Shown: in pieces, positions 54,346 to 62,167 of the stretch
Layout: each line of letters begins with the position of its first letter
How positions within the stretch are numbered: the stretch's first letter is position 1
Assembly: GCF_001429165.1 (NCBI RefSeq)
Contig: NZ_LMIR01000004.1
Span: forward strand, 248,001 to 312,000
Direction: 5' to 3'
Origin: Agromyces sp. Root81
GTDB lineage: Bacteria > Actinomycetota > Actinomycetes > Actinomycetales > Microbacteriaceae
DNA: 64,000 bases
The notes under the pieces: generated by a model
Told to the model about the DNA's origin: nothing
The model's input: the letters and a program-made list of their open reading frames with translations, nothing else
Databases searched by the model: none
Position numbers and translations under genes: made by a program

Positions 54346-54663
54346 TCAGGCGTCGGAGTCGAGCTCCTCCATCGCCGACTCCAGCCGCACGAGCTTGCCC
54401 TCGAGTTCGCCCGAGTAGCCCGGACGGATGTCGGCCTTCAGCACGAGCGACACGCGCGACCCGTACTCGCCGACGGCCTCGGTGGCGCGTCGCACCACCT
54501 CGAAGACCTCGTCCCACTCCCCCTCGATCGTCGTGAACATCGAATCGGTGCGGTTCGGCAGGCCCGACTCCCGCACGATGCGCACCGCCGCCGCGACGGC
54601 GTCGTGCACCGACCCGTCGCTTCTGCCCGTGCCGCTCGGCGCGACTGAGAATGCCACCAGCAT
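54346..54663 (-). CDS. MTH1187/YqgV-family protein (thiamine-binding-like fold)
   Basis: Small ferredoxin-like protein of the MTH1187 family (formerly DUF77), thought to bind thiamine or a related ligand and to form tetramers. The 105-residue product starts MLVAFSVAPSGTG and has SGLPNRTDSMFTTIEGEWDEVFEVV, the family core, then VSLVLKADIRPGYSG. GGAGACGA lies before its ATG. It lies 12 nt after the glycosyltransferase, so the two are probably co-transcribed; no functional link is obvious. Confidence 0.88.
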   Translation of the reverse strand: MLVAFSVAPSGTGRSDGSVHDAVAAAVRIVRESGLPNRTDSMFTTIEGEWDEVFEVVRRATEAVGEYGSRVSLVLKADIRPGYSGELEGKLVRLESAMEELDSDA

Positions 54664-54675
54664 GATTCGTCTCCT

Positions 54676-55968
54676 TCAGCTCTCGTCGGAGACCATTGTC
54701 CCGCGCGCCGCCCCGACCAGCGGCGCCGCCGTCCGCCGCGCACCGAGCCGCCACAGCGAGCGGATGCCCCAGACGAGGAGCACCACGAGCAGGAGCGACT
54801 TGGCGGTCAGCAGGAACACGAACGCGGGATCGGCGATCAGGAGCCATCCGTACCAGTACGGGTAGATGATGTGCGTGAGGAGCGCGATCGCCGCAGCGAG
54901 GAACGCCGGCACGATGAACCGGGCGGGGCGGTAGACGAGGCCGAGCACGACGGGCGCGGCCAGCCACGTGACGAACTGCGGCGAGCCCACCTTGTTCGCG
55001 AGCATCAGCACCACCACGAACGCGAGTGCGAGCGGTGGCAGCAGCCGTCCGAAGGCGGCGCCGCGTCGCACCGCGCGCATGCCGATGAGCACGACGGCGA
55101 GCACTCCGAGCGCCATGACCGGGGTCGTGAGGGCTGCCGCGGCATCCGCACCGGGCCCCTGGATCTGGAAGGTGAGGATCTGGCGGTCGTAGACGATCCG
55201 CACCGTCTCGGACCCTGCCACGATCTGCCAGAGCCAGACGACCGCGAGCGGCGCCTCGATCTGCAGGCCTCGCCCCGCCTGTTCGACGATGAAGCCGACC
55301 GCATTCGGCCCGGCGCCGGCGAGGAGGCTCACGCCGACGATGCCGATGCTGAGCGCGACCGCCACGGTGAGCACCTCGAGCCGTCGGCGCGCGGCGATCA
55401 CGAGGGCCGCGACGAGGGCCGCCGGCCAGACCTTGATCCACGCGCCGACCGTCAGCAGCACCGCGGCCACTCGAGGCCGGCCGGCGGCCCAGAGCAGGCC
55501 GGTGATGGCGAACGGCACGGTGATCGCGTCGATGCGGCCGAACGCGATCGGGCCGAGCAGGGCGAGGAACCCCAGCCACCACCACGCAGCGAGCCGTCGC
55601 GGGCGCGACAGGCGCGCGCGGCCGATGAGGACGCCGAACGCGATGGCGTTCAGCAGGGTGACCATCGCGAGCCAGGTCTGCGCATAGAGTGCCGAACCGA
55701 ACGCGAGCGCGACCGTCATCGGTGCGAAGGCGAGGATCGGGTACACCCACGGCGCGTCGATGCCCATGCGAAGCCACCCGTGGGCGGCGTTCTCGGCCCA
55801 CACCCGGTACACGGCCGTGACATCGCCGAGGGGGTAGCCGACCGCCGCCAGGTTCAGCCAGATGAGCGCCGCGTGCACGAGGACGAAGCCGGTCCAGAGT
55901 GCGGCGCGGGTACCGAGCCAGCCGCGGATGCGGTGAGCGGATGCCTCGCGCCCATCGCCGTCCGTCAT
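54676..55968 (-). CDS. Glycosyltransferase family 87 (DUF2029) membrane protein
   Basis: Predicted polyprenol-phosphate-mannose-dependent mannosyltransferase of the GT-C fold, acting on the outer side of the membrane. The 430-residue product has about ten to twelve helices. The first external loop has GYPLGDVTAVYRVWAENAAHG with the Asp expected for GT-C enzymes, and the next helix pair has DAPWVYPILAFAPM. The acceptor is unknown; relatives act on lipoglycans. TAGGCT (55981-55976) lies 7 nt before the ATG, a leaderless start. A longer frame to 56010 is not needed. Confidence 0.85.
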   Translation of the reverse strand: MTDGDGREASAHRIRGWLGTRAALWTGFVLVHAALIWLNLAAVGYPLGDVTAVYRVWAENAAHGWLRMGIDAPWVYPILAFAPMTVALAFGSALYAQTWLAMVTLLNAIAFGVLIGRARLSRPRRLAAWWWLGFLALLGPIAFGRIDAITVPFAITGLLWAAGRPRVAAVLLTVGAWIKVWPAALVAALVIAARRRLEVLTVAVALSIGIVGVSLLAGAGPNAVGFIVEQAGRGLQIEAPLAVVWLWQIVAGSETVRIVYDRQILTFQIQGPGADAAAALTTPVMALGVLAVVLIGMRAVRRGAAFGRLLPPLALAFVVVLMLANKVGSPQFVTWLAAPVVLGLVYRPARFIVPAFLAAAIALLTHIIYPYWYGWLLIADPAFVFLLTAKSLLLVVLLVWGIRSLWRLGARRTAAPLVGAARGTMVSDES

Positions 55969-55975
55969 GGCGAAG

Positions 55976-55981
55976 AGCCTA
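55976..55981 (-). promoter_or_regulatory. Leaderless -10 of the GT87 gene
   Basis: TAGGCT on the minus strand ends 7 nt before the ATG at 55968, so transcription should begin at or next to the start codon. Confidence 0.55.
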
Positions 55982-56068
55982 GCCGAGCGCGACATTCGAC
56001 CGGGCGTCACCCGCGAGTTCCTCGCGCGGTTCCTCTCCGACTGATCGGCGCCCGGTGACGGCCCGGGC

Positions 56069-56914
56069 TCAGCGGGCGAGCAGCGCCCCGACGACGCGCG
56101 GCACCTGCTGGGCGATGTCGAGCGCGGTCACGGGGCCGCCGTCGACCGCGGCCGTGGCCCGTCGCGCCGCCTCGCCGTGCATCCACGCAGCGGTCGCCGC
56201 GAGGGGGGTCAGCACCTCCGCGTCGGACGCGAGTCGTTCGTGATGCGTGGCCACGAGCGCACCGAGGATCCCGCCGAGCACATCGCCGGTGCCGGCCGAG
56301 GCCAGCCAATGGGTGGCGGCGACGACCGTGGAGCGGTCGCCATCGGGGTCGCAGATGTGCGTGACCGCGCCCTTCAGCAGCACGGCGACGCCGAGCTCGC
56401 GTGCCGCGCGAAGGGCCCATTCGGCCGGCGCCTCTCGCACCTGTGCAACGGACGTCTCGATGCCGCGCGAGGCGAGCAGCACGGCGAGTTCGCGCGTGTG
56501 CGGCGTGATGACCGTCGGCGCGGTGTGCGTGCCGACGAGGTCGAGCGCCCCGGCGTCGAGCACGACCGGCAGGCGTGAGGCGAGCGCCCCCTGCAGGTCG
56601 CCGAGCAGCATGAACGAACGCCGCTCGGCGTCGATGCCCGAGCCGATGAGCCAGGCCTGCACGCGGCCGGGGGCGGTGACGGTCTCCGGGCGACGGGCGA
56701 GCACCGCGGTGCGCACCGCACGCGGCCCGGTGTAGCGCACCATGCCGAGGCCGGTCCGGTGGGCGGCCTCGACGGAGAGCACCGCAGCGCCGGGGTACTC
56801 GGGCGAACCCGCCACGACACCGAGCACGCCGCGAGAGTACTTGTCGTCAACCGCTGTCGGCGCGACGATCCACTTCGCCGCATCGGCGGCGGTCCATTCC
56901 TGCCACGTCTCCAT
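56069..56914 (-). CDS. nnrD: ADP-dependent NAD(P)H-hydrate dehydratase
   Basis: Repairs damaged NAD(P)H hydrates, using ADP (or ATP) to drive dehydration. The 281-residue product has the ribokinase-like fold with YSRGVLGVVAGSPEYPGAAVLS near the start, VLDAGALDLVG and VITPHTREL. The diagnostic anion-hole loop SAGTGDVLGGILGAL is near residue 220. The N-terminal epimerase domain of fused Nnr proteins is absent. From ATG 56914 it appears leaderless (TATCGT 6 nt upstream). Its start codon is only 24 bp from that of the HAD gene. Confidence 0.93.
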   Translation of the reverse strand: METWQEWTAADAAKWIVAPTAVDDKYSRGVLGVVAGSPEYPGAAVLSVEAAHRTGLGMVRYTGPRAVRTAVLARRPETVTAPGRVQAWLIGSGIDAERRSFMLLGDLQGALASRLPVVLDAGALDLVGTHTAPTVITPHTRELAVLLASRGIETSVAQVREAPAEWALRAARELGVAVLLKGAVTHICDPDGDRSTVVAATHWLASAGTGDVLGGILGALVATHHERLASDAEVLTPLAATAAWMHGEAARRATAAVDGGPVTALDIAQQVPRVVGALLAR

Positions 56915-56920
56915 GCTCCA

Positions 56921-56930
56921 ACGATAGGTT
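56921..56930. promoter_or_regulatory. Divergent promoters with overlapping -10 elements
   Basis: ACGATAGGTT (56921-56930) holds the minus-strand TATCGT (56926-56921), 6 nt before nnrD, and the plus-strand TAGGTT (56925-56930), 7 nt before the HAD gene. The two hexamers share 2 bp, so the two polymerases should exclude each other. Confidence 0.6.
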
Positions 56931-56937
56931 GAGGAGG

Positions 56938-57576
56938 ATGACTCCGACGATTCCCGCACCGATCAGCCTGGCTCCCCGCGTCGTCGTCTTCGACTACGGC
57001 GAGGTCATCTCGCGCGAGCCCACCGACGCCGATCGGGCCGCCCTCGTCGACCGGGCCGGTGCGACCGCGGACCCCGAGCCGTTCTGGGCGTCGTACTGGG
57101 CGCACCGCCTCGGCCTCGATCGGGGCACCACGTCGATCGCCGAATACTGGCAGGCCGTCGCCACCGACCTCGGGGCCCGATGGAACGCGATCGACGTGCA
57201 CGAGCTCTGGGCGATCGACCACCGGGGCTGGCTCTCGGTCGACCCCGGCACGCTTGGTGTCCTGCACGCCCTCGCAGCGGGCGGCACGCGCCTCGCGCTC
57301 CTGTCGAACGCGGGCGCGGACTTCTCGGGCTGGCTGCGCCACGGCTCGTTCGCGCCGCTCTTCGAGCGCGTGTTCGTGAGCGGCGAGCTCTCACTCGTGA
57401 AGCCCGACGCGGCGATCTACGAGCACGTCATCGACGAACTCGGCATCGAGGCATCCGACTTCGTCTTCATCGACAACAAGGCCGAGAACGTCGACGGCGC
57501 GAAGGCCGTCGGCGGCGACGGGCACGTGTTCACGGATGCCGCGTCGCTCGAGGCCTGGCTCCGAGCCCTCGCCTGA
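56938..57576 (+). CDS. HAD-superfamily phosphatase (YihX-like subgroup)
   Basis: Phosphomonoesterase of unknown substrate. From ATG 56938 the product is 212 residues; a TTG at 56929 is also in frame. Motif I is VVVFDYGEVIS: the nucleophile Asp is present, and the second Asp of the usual DxD is replaced by Gly-Glu, as in the FDxGxV subgroup that includes YihX. Motif II is LALLSNAG, the Lys is in LSLVKPDAAIY and the acidic motif is DFVFIDNKAENV. Leaderless start predicted, divergent from nnrD. Confidence 0.9.
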   Translation: MTPTIPAPISLAPRVVVFDYGEVISREPTDADRAALVDRAGATADPEPFWASYWAHRLGLDRGTTSIAEYWQAVATDLGARWNAIDVHELWAIDHRGWLSVDPGTLGVLHALAAGGTRLALLSNAGADFSGWLRHGSFAPLFERVFVSGELSLVKPDAAIYEHVIDELGIEASDFVFIDNKAENVDGAKAVGGDGHVFTDAASLEAWLRALA

Positions 57577-57588
57577 CCCGCCGCCGAG

Positions 57589-57963
57589 TCAGCTGCGCTG
57601 CCCGACGGCCAGGATGTTGCCCTCGCTGTCGGTGAACCAGGCGGATCGCATGCCGTCGATCTCTGCGACGCCGTCGACGGTCTTCAGGCCGGGCAGGTCG
57701 TAGTCGGCGAACTCGACGCCACGCGACTTCAGCTCCGACATCGCCGCGTCCAGATCGTCGGTGTCGATGCCGAATGCGGTGTTCCTGGCGGTGCCGGCGA
57801 ACTGCGTCTCGTAGACGAGCACGCGCCCGCCGCCGATCTCGAAGAGGACCCCGGTCTCGTCGGTCATGACCGGGTCGAGGTCGAAGGTGTCCTTCCAGTA
57901 CCGGACGGCCCGTGCAAGGTCGGATGCCGGAAGAACCGCATAGGCGCGCGCAGACTCGAACAT
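57589..57963 (-). CDS. VOC-superfamily (glyoxalase/bleomycin-resistance-like) protein
   Basis: Small metal-dependent lyase, dioxygenase or antibiotic-binding fold; the actual role is unknown. The 124-residue product has the paired beta-alpha-beta modules: YAVLPASDLARAVRYWKDTFDLDP, then FEIGGGRVLVYETQF, and in the second module AFGIDTDDLDAAMSELKSRG and AWFTDSEGNILAVGQ. The usual final metal Glu is replaced or absent. It has GAGGA before its ATG and a -10 TAGACT at 57999-57994. It converges on the HAD gene with a 12-bp gap. Confidence 0.85.
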   Translation of the reverse strand: MFESARAYAVLPASDLARAVRYWKDTFDLDPVMTDETGVLFEIGGGRVLVYETQFAGTARNTAFGIDTDDLDAAMSELKSRGVEFADYDLPGLKTVDGVAEIDGMRSAWFTDSEGNILAVGQRS

Positions 57964-57993
57964 GATATGTCCTCACTTTCGTGACTGCTGCGG

Positions 57994-57999
57994 AGTCTA
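57994..57999 (-). promoter_or_regulatory. -10 element of the VOC gene
   Basis: TAGACT on the minus strand lies 30 nt before the ATG, giving a leader of about 24 nt that carries GAGGA. Confidence 0.5.
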
Positions 58000-58002
58000 C
58001 GC

Positions 58003-58061
58003 GCGCGGGCAGGCGGCGGGCAGTCCCCCATCCGGGAGATCGCCGGCCGCCTGCGCCGCGC
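58003..58061 (-). terminator. Hairpin after the CNNM pair
   Basis: A 15-bp stem with one bulge (58003-58017 with 58046-58061) lies 10 nt after the second CNNM stop codon. It has a 28-nt loop, long for a terminator. Confidence 0.45.
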
Positions 58062-58071
58062 GCGCAGCGGA

Positions 58072-59109
58072 TCAGCCGCGTCGCGTGGCGTCCTGCACTT
58101 CGCCGACGAGCTCCTCGATGATGTCCTCGAGGAAGATGACGCCCGTCGTGGTGCCGTCCTCGTCGAACGCGCGCGCCACGTGGGTGCCGAGCCGGCGCAT
58201 CGTCGACAGGGCGTCCTCGAGGTCGGTGCCCGCGTAGATCGAGACGAGACGTCGCACGCGCTTCGCGGGGATCGGGTCGTCGAACTCGTCGTCGTCGAGG
58301 TCGATGACGTCCTTCAGGTGCACGTAACCGTCGGGCTCGCCCGCCTGATCGAGGATCGGGTACCGCGAGAAGCCGCGCCGGGCGACAGCCCGCTCGACGT
58401 CGGCCGGCGTGGCCTCGGACGGCAGGCTGACGAGCGCATCGAGCGGCACCGCGACATCCTGCACGCGCTTCGTCGTGAACTCGAACGCCGCCGTGAGCGT
58501 GCCGCTCGCGTCGTCGAGCACGCCCTCGCGACGCGACTGGTCGACGATCGTCTGCACCTCTTCGAGGGTGAAGGTGGAGGCCGCCTCGCTCTTCGGCTCG
58601 ACCCCGAAGAGCCGCAGCACGGCGTTCGCCGTCGCGTTCAGCGCGACGATGATCGGCCGGAAGATGCGGGCGATGAACACGAGCGGCGGCGCGAGCAGCA
58701 GCACCGCGCGGTCGGGGACCGAGAACGAGAGGTTCTTCGGCACCATCTCGCCGAAGACGACGTGCAGGTAGGAGACGAGCACGAGCGCCACGATGAAGGC
58801 GATCGTGGAGACCACCTCGGCCGACCAGCCGGTCAGGTGCAGCGGCACCTCGAGCAGGTGGTGGATCGCCGGCTCGGAGACGTTCAGGATCAGCAGCGAG
58901 CAGACCGTGATGCCGAGCTGGCTCATCGCGAGCATGAGCGTGGCGTGCTCCATCGCCCAGAGCGCGGTCTTGGCGCTGCGCCTGCCCTGCTCGGCGAGGG
59001 GCTCGATCTGCGAGCGCCGCGCCGAGATGACCGCGAACTCCGCGCCGACGAAGAAGGCGTTGGCGATGAGCAGCACGATCAGCCAGGCGATGCCGGCCCA
59101 GTCGCTCAT
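58072..59109 (-). CDS. CNNM/CorC-type membrane protein with CBS domains (second copy)
   Basis: Predicted Mg2+ or other divalent-cation transporter or its regulator. The 345-residue product has a DUF21 domain with four helices (residues ~5-150; VGAEFAVISARRSQIEPLAEQG near the start and VFGEMVPKNLSF). Then comes a CBS pair (VPLDALVSLPSE, YVHLKDVIDLDD, the second ending FLEDIIEELVGEVQDATRRG). The C-terminal CorC_HlyC transporter-associated domain is missing, unlike the first copy. It overlaps the first copy by ATGA. The name hemolysin in databases is historical. Confidence 0.9.
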   Translation of the reverse strand: MSDWAGIAWLIVLLIANAFFVGAEFAVISARRSQIEPLAEQGRRSAKTALWAMEHATLMLAMSQLGITVCSLLILNVSEPAIHHLLEVPLHLTGWSAEVVSTIAFIVALVLVSYLHVVFGEMVPKNLSFSVPDRAVLLLAPPLVFIARIFRPIIVALNATANAVLRLFGVEPKSEAASTFTLEEVQTIVDQSRREGVLDDASGTLTAAFEFTTKRVQDVAVPLDALVSLPSEATPADVERAVARRGFSRYPILDQAGEPDGYVHLKDVIDLDDDEFDDPIPAKRVRRLVSIYAGTDLEDALSTMRRLGTHVARAFDEDGTTTGVIFLEDIIEELVGEVQDATRRG

Positions 59110-60434
59110 CGTGCTCCCCCATCGAGCTCGTCGACGTCGGGCAGCGGGTTCGGCACGAACCGCACGCGGTCGATGCGCCGCCCGTCGAGGCGCTGCACGA
59201 CGAGCGTGCCGTCGTCGATGAGCACCTCGTCGCCGACCACGGGCAGTCGCCCGAGCTCGGCCATGACGAATCCGGCCACGGTCTCGTAGTCTCCGTTCTC
59301 GGGCACGCGGATGCCGGTGCGCTCGAGCAGCTCATCGGGTCGCAGTATTCCGGGGAAGCTCACCTGGTCGCCCCGCCGCACGACGCCCGCGCGGGTGCGG
59401 TCGTGCTCGTCGGAGACCTCGCCGACGAGTTCCTCGACGAGGTCTTCGAGGGTCGCGACGCCGGCCGTGCCGCCGTACTCGTCGACGACGACGGCCATCT
59501 GGTAGCCGCGGCCGCGGAGCTCGCCGAGCAGCGTGTCGAGCTTCATGGTCTCCGGCACGCGCAGCGCCTCGGACTGCAGGGCCGAGGCCGGCACCTCGCC
59601 GCGCTTCTCGCGCGGAACGGCGACCGCCTGCTTGACGTGCACGAGGCCGACGACGTCGTCGAGGTTGTCGTCGTACACCGGGAACCGGGAGTACCCCGTG
59701 GTGCGCGCGAGCTCGAGCACGGCCTCGGCCGGCTCCTGGCGCTGCACGGCGGCGACCGCGGGGCGCGGCGTCATCACATCGGATGCGTCGTGGTCGGCGA
59801 ATCGCAGGGTGCGGCCGAGCAGCGTCGCGGTGTCCTGTTCGAGCAGCCCGGCGCTCGCCGAGCGCCGGACGAGCGACGAGAGCTCCTCGGCCGAGCGTGC
59901 ACCCGACAGCTCCTCCTTCGGCTCGATGCCGACCGCACGGAGCAGCCCGTTGGCACTGCCGTTCAGGAGCGAGACCGCCGGCCGGAACACCCACGTGAAC
60001 GCCGTCTGGAACGGCATCACGAGCTTCGCGGTCGCGAGCGGGAGCGCCAGTGCGAAGTTCTTCGGCACGAGCTCGCCGAGCACCATCGACAGCAGCGTCG
60101 CCACGACGATCGCCGTGATCGTGCCGATGGGGCGCACGAACGCCTCGGGGAGGCCAATCGCGGTCAACGGGCCCGCGAGGAGCGACGAGATCGCCGGCTC
60201 CATCGTGTAACCGGTGAGCAGCGTGGTCAGGGTGATGCCGAGCTGCGCACTCGACAGGTGGGTCGAGGTGATCTTCAGCGCCGAGATGGTGAGGCCGAGT
60301 TTCGTCTCACCACGCGCACGCCGAGCTTCCAGGTCGGCTCGGTCGAGATTGACGAGCGCGAACTCACTGGCGACGAACAAGCCCGTGCCGATCGTGAGGA
60401 GGAACCCGATGCCGAGGAGAATCCACTCAGACAT
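59106..60434 (-). CDS. CNNM/CorC-type membrane protein with CBS and CorC_HlyC domains
   Basis: Predicted divalent-cation transporter. From ATG 60434, with GGAGG 5 nt away, the product is 442 residues; GTG 60440 lacks room for that site. It has the DUF21 domain with [21 protein letters not shown] and [15 protein letters not shown]. The CBS pair follows with [23 protein letters not shown] and [20 protein letters not shown]. The C-terminal domain has [30 protein letters not shown]. Two such genes in tandem probably form a heteromeric complex. A micro-ORF overlaps its start. Confidence 0.92.
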   Translation of the reverse strand: MSEWILLGIGFLLTIGTGLFVASEFALVNLDRADLEARRARGETKLGLTISALKITSTHLSSAQLGITLTTLLTGYTMEPAISSLLAGPLTAIGLPEAFVRPIGTITAIVVATLLSMVLGELVPKNFALALPLATAKLVMPFQTAFTWVFRPAVSLLNGSANGLLRAVGIEPKEELSGARSAEELSSLVRRSASAGLLEQDTATLLGRTLRFADHDASDVMTPRPAVAAVQRQEPAEAVLELARTTGYSRFPVYDDNLDDVVGLVHVKQAVAVPREKRGEVPASALQSEALRVPETMKLDTLLGELRGRGYQMAVVVDEYGGTAGVATLEDLVEELVGEVSDEHDRTRAGVVRRGDQVSFPGILRPDELLERTGIRVPENGDYETVAGFVMAELGRLPVVGDEVLIDDGTLVVQRLDGRRIDRVRFVPNPLPDVDELDGGAR

Positions 60435-60504
60435 CGCCACCTCCGCGAGCAGTCACGGGCGGGGGTCTATGACCGGGGGCAGCGGCAGAGGGAGGATCGT
60501 CCAT
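60427..60504 (-). CDS. Upstream micro-ORF overlapping the CNNM start
   Basis: ATG 60504 opens 25 codons that run through the GGAGG site and the CNNM ATG and stop 5 nt inside that gene, in another frame. TATACT (60519-60514) lies 9 nt before it, so the message would begin about 2-3 nt before this ATG. Codon use is Pro/Gly/Ala-rich and the peptide is not recognisable. Ribosomes translating it would either mask or deliver to the CNNM start, so a regulatory role is plausible. Confidence 0.45.
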   Translation of the reverse strand: MDDPPSAAAPGHRPPPVTARGGGDV

Positions 60505-60513
60505 TGTCGCCTC

Positions 60514-60519
60514 AGTATA
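60514..60519 (-). promoter_or_regulatory. -10 element of the CNNM operon
   Basis: TATACT on the minus strand is one of the best -10 matches in the window. The -35 region is poor. It would give the CNNM operon its own transcript after guaB1. Confidence 0.6.
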
Positions 60520-60570
60520 TCGGCGCGACCCGTTCGATCCCCCGTGATCACGGGAGGGTCGCCGCCCGTC

Positions 60571-62010
60571 TCACCAGCTGACGGGTAGCGCCTTCCCCTC
60601 CTCGTATCCTGCGGCCGACTGGATGCCGACGAGCGCACGGTCCCGGAACTCCTCGAGGGTGCGGGCGCCGGCATACGTGAACGAGCTGCGCACACCGGAG
60701 GTGATCATGTCGAGCAGGTCCTCGATCGACGGGCGAAGCGGGTCGAGGTAGATCGCCGACGACGAGATGCCCTCGGCGAAGAGCTCCTTGCGGGCGAGCT
60801 CGTAGGGCGAGAGGCGGTCGAAGCGCTCGCGGACGGCCTTCGTCGAGGCCATGCCCCAGCTCTCCTTGAACAGGCGACCGGATGCATCGTGGCGCAGCGT
60901 GCCCGGCGCCTCGATGGTCCCGGCGAACCACGAACCGATCATGACCGAGGCCGCGCCCGCTGCGAGCGCGAGCGCCACGTCGCGCGGATACCGCACCCCG
61001 CCGTCGGCCCAGACGGCCGCTCCGAGCTCGCGTGCGGCCTCCGCGGTCTCGAGCACGGCCGAGAACTGCGGTCGACCGACCGCGGTCATCATGCGGGTCG
61101 TGCACATGGCACCGGGTCCGACGCCGACCTTCAGCACGTCGGCGCCTGCCTCGACGAGGTCGGCGACCGCATCGGCGGTCACGATGTTGCCTGCCACGAT
61201 CGGGATGTCGAGCCCCAGGTCGCGCACGATCGACACGGCGCGGATCATGCCCTCCTGATGCCCGTGCGCGGTGTCGATCACGAGCATGTCGACGCCCGCG
61301 GCGGCGAGCGCGGTCGCCTTCGCCGCGACGTCGCCGTTGATGCCGATCGCGGCGGCGACGCGGAGACGACCTTCGGTATCGACGTTCGGCTCGTAGATCG
61401 TGCCGCGCAGAGCGCTCCGGCGGCTGAGCGTGCCGACGACACGCCCGTGCTCGAGCACGGGGGCGAAGTCGAGGTCGGCATCGATCATGAGGTCGAACGC
61501 CCGGCGCGGCGTCGACACGTCGTCGGCGTCGAGCGAAGCGAGCCCGCCGTGCACGAGGTCGCCGAGGCGGGCGTCGGGCAGCGCCGTCGCGAGGCGGTCG
61601 GCGGGGATGCAGCCGACGTAGGCGCCGCGGGAGTCGTGCAGCACGATGCCGTGGCCGGCAACCGGAGGGAGGGCCGCGAGGGCGTCGGCAGCCGTGGCAT
61701 CCGGACTGAAGTCGTGCGGGGTGTCGAAGCGCGGCGACTGCGCCTTCACCGCGCGGATCGCCTCGTCGAGGTCCTGCAGGTGCATGTCCTGCGGCAGCAC
61801 GCCGAGCCCGCCGCGGCGGGCGAGCGTGGCCGCGAGGCGGGGGCCGGTGATCGAGTTCATGTTCGCCGACACGATCGGAACGGAGGCGCCCGATCCGTCG
61901 TCGGGCGCGAGCGAGACGTCGAGCCTGCTGGTGATCCCGGACCGGGTCGGCACGAGGAACACGTCCGAGTAGGTGAGGTCGTGGCTGGGTGTCGTCCGGT
62001 AGAACTCCAT
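60571..62010 (-). CDS. guaB1: GuaB1-family IMP-dehydrogenase-like protein (probable GMP reductase)
   Basis: Mycobacterial GuaB1 has been shown to reduce GMP to IMP, so this is likely a GMP reductase in purine salvage. The 479-residue product has a TIM barrel starting [21 protein letters not shown], a pair of CBS domains near residues 95-215, and [17 protein letters not shown]. The catalytic Cys loop is [18 protein letters not shown], followed by [26 protein letters not shown] (62022-62017) lies 6 nt before the ATG, a leaderless start. It is divergent from kgd. Confidence 0.93.
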   Translation of the reverse strand: MEFYRTTPSHDLTYSDVFLVPTRSGITSRLDVSLAPDDGSGASVPIVSANMNSITGPRLAATLARRGGLGVLPQDMHLQDLDEAIRAVKAQSPRFDTPHDFSPDATAADALAALPPVAGHGIVLHDSRGAYVGCIPADRLATALPDARLGDLVHGGLASLDADDVSTPRRAFDLMIDADLDFAPVLEHGRVVGTLSRRSALRGTIYEPNVDTEGRLRVAAAIGINGDVAAKATALAAAGVDMLVIDTAHGHQEGMIRAVSIVRDLGLDIPIVAGNIVTADAVADLVEAGADVLKVGVGPGAMCTTRMMTAVGRPQFSAVLETAEAARELGAAVWADGGVRYPRDVALALAAGAASVMIGSWFAGTIEAPGTLRHDASGRLFKESWGMASTKAVRERFDRLSPYELARKELFAEGISSSAIYLDPLRPSIEDLLDMITSGVRSSFTYAGARTLEEFRDRALVGIQSAAGYEEGKALPVSW

Positions 62011-62016
62011 GCCGCC

Positions 62017-62078
62017 ACGCTACCGCCGAGCCGCCGTCGGCGCGCGGGTGCTCTCGGCCGCGTTGTGGGGATTAGGCT
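62017..62078. promoter_or_regulatory. Divergent guaB1 and kgd promoters
   Basis: TAGCGT (62022-62017, minus) serves guaB1 without a leader. TAGGCTGGG (62073-62081, plus) would give kgd a leader of about 80 nt. No conserved -35 boxes are visible. Confidence 0.55.
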
Positions 62079-62167
62079 GGGAGGCGGTGATTCGTCATGC
62101 CCGCGCGTGTGGCGACACCACCGAAGCAGGTAAATCCAGTATCAATGGAGAGAGTGGGCGAGAGGCT

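Noticed and set aside
60441..60513. An M-box or other metal riboswitch in the CNNM leader
   Set aside because: The leader is about 75 nt, too short for an M-box, and lacks its stems. The overlapping micro-ORF explains the region better.
62087..62167. Kgd starting at GTG 62087
   Set aside because: It would leave almost no leader after the TAGGCT promoter and adds residues not typical of Kgd; GTG 62168 gives the expected opening.
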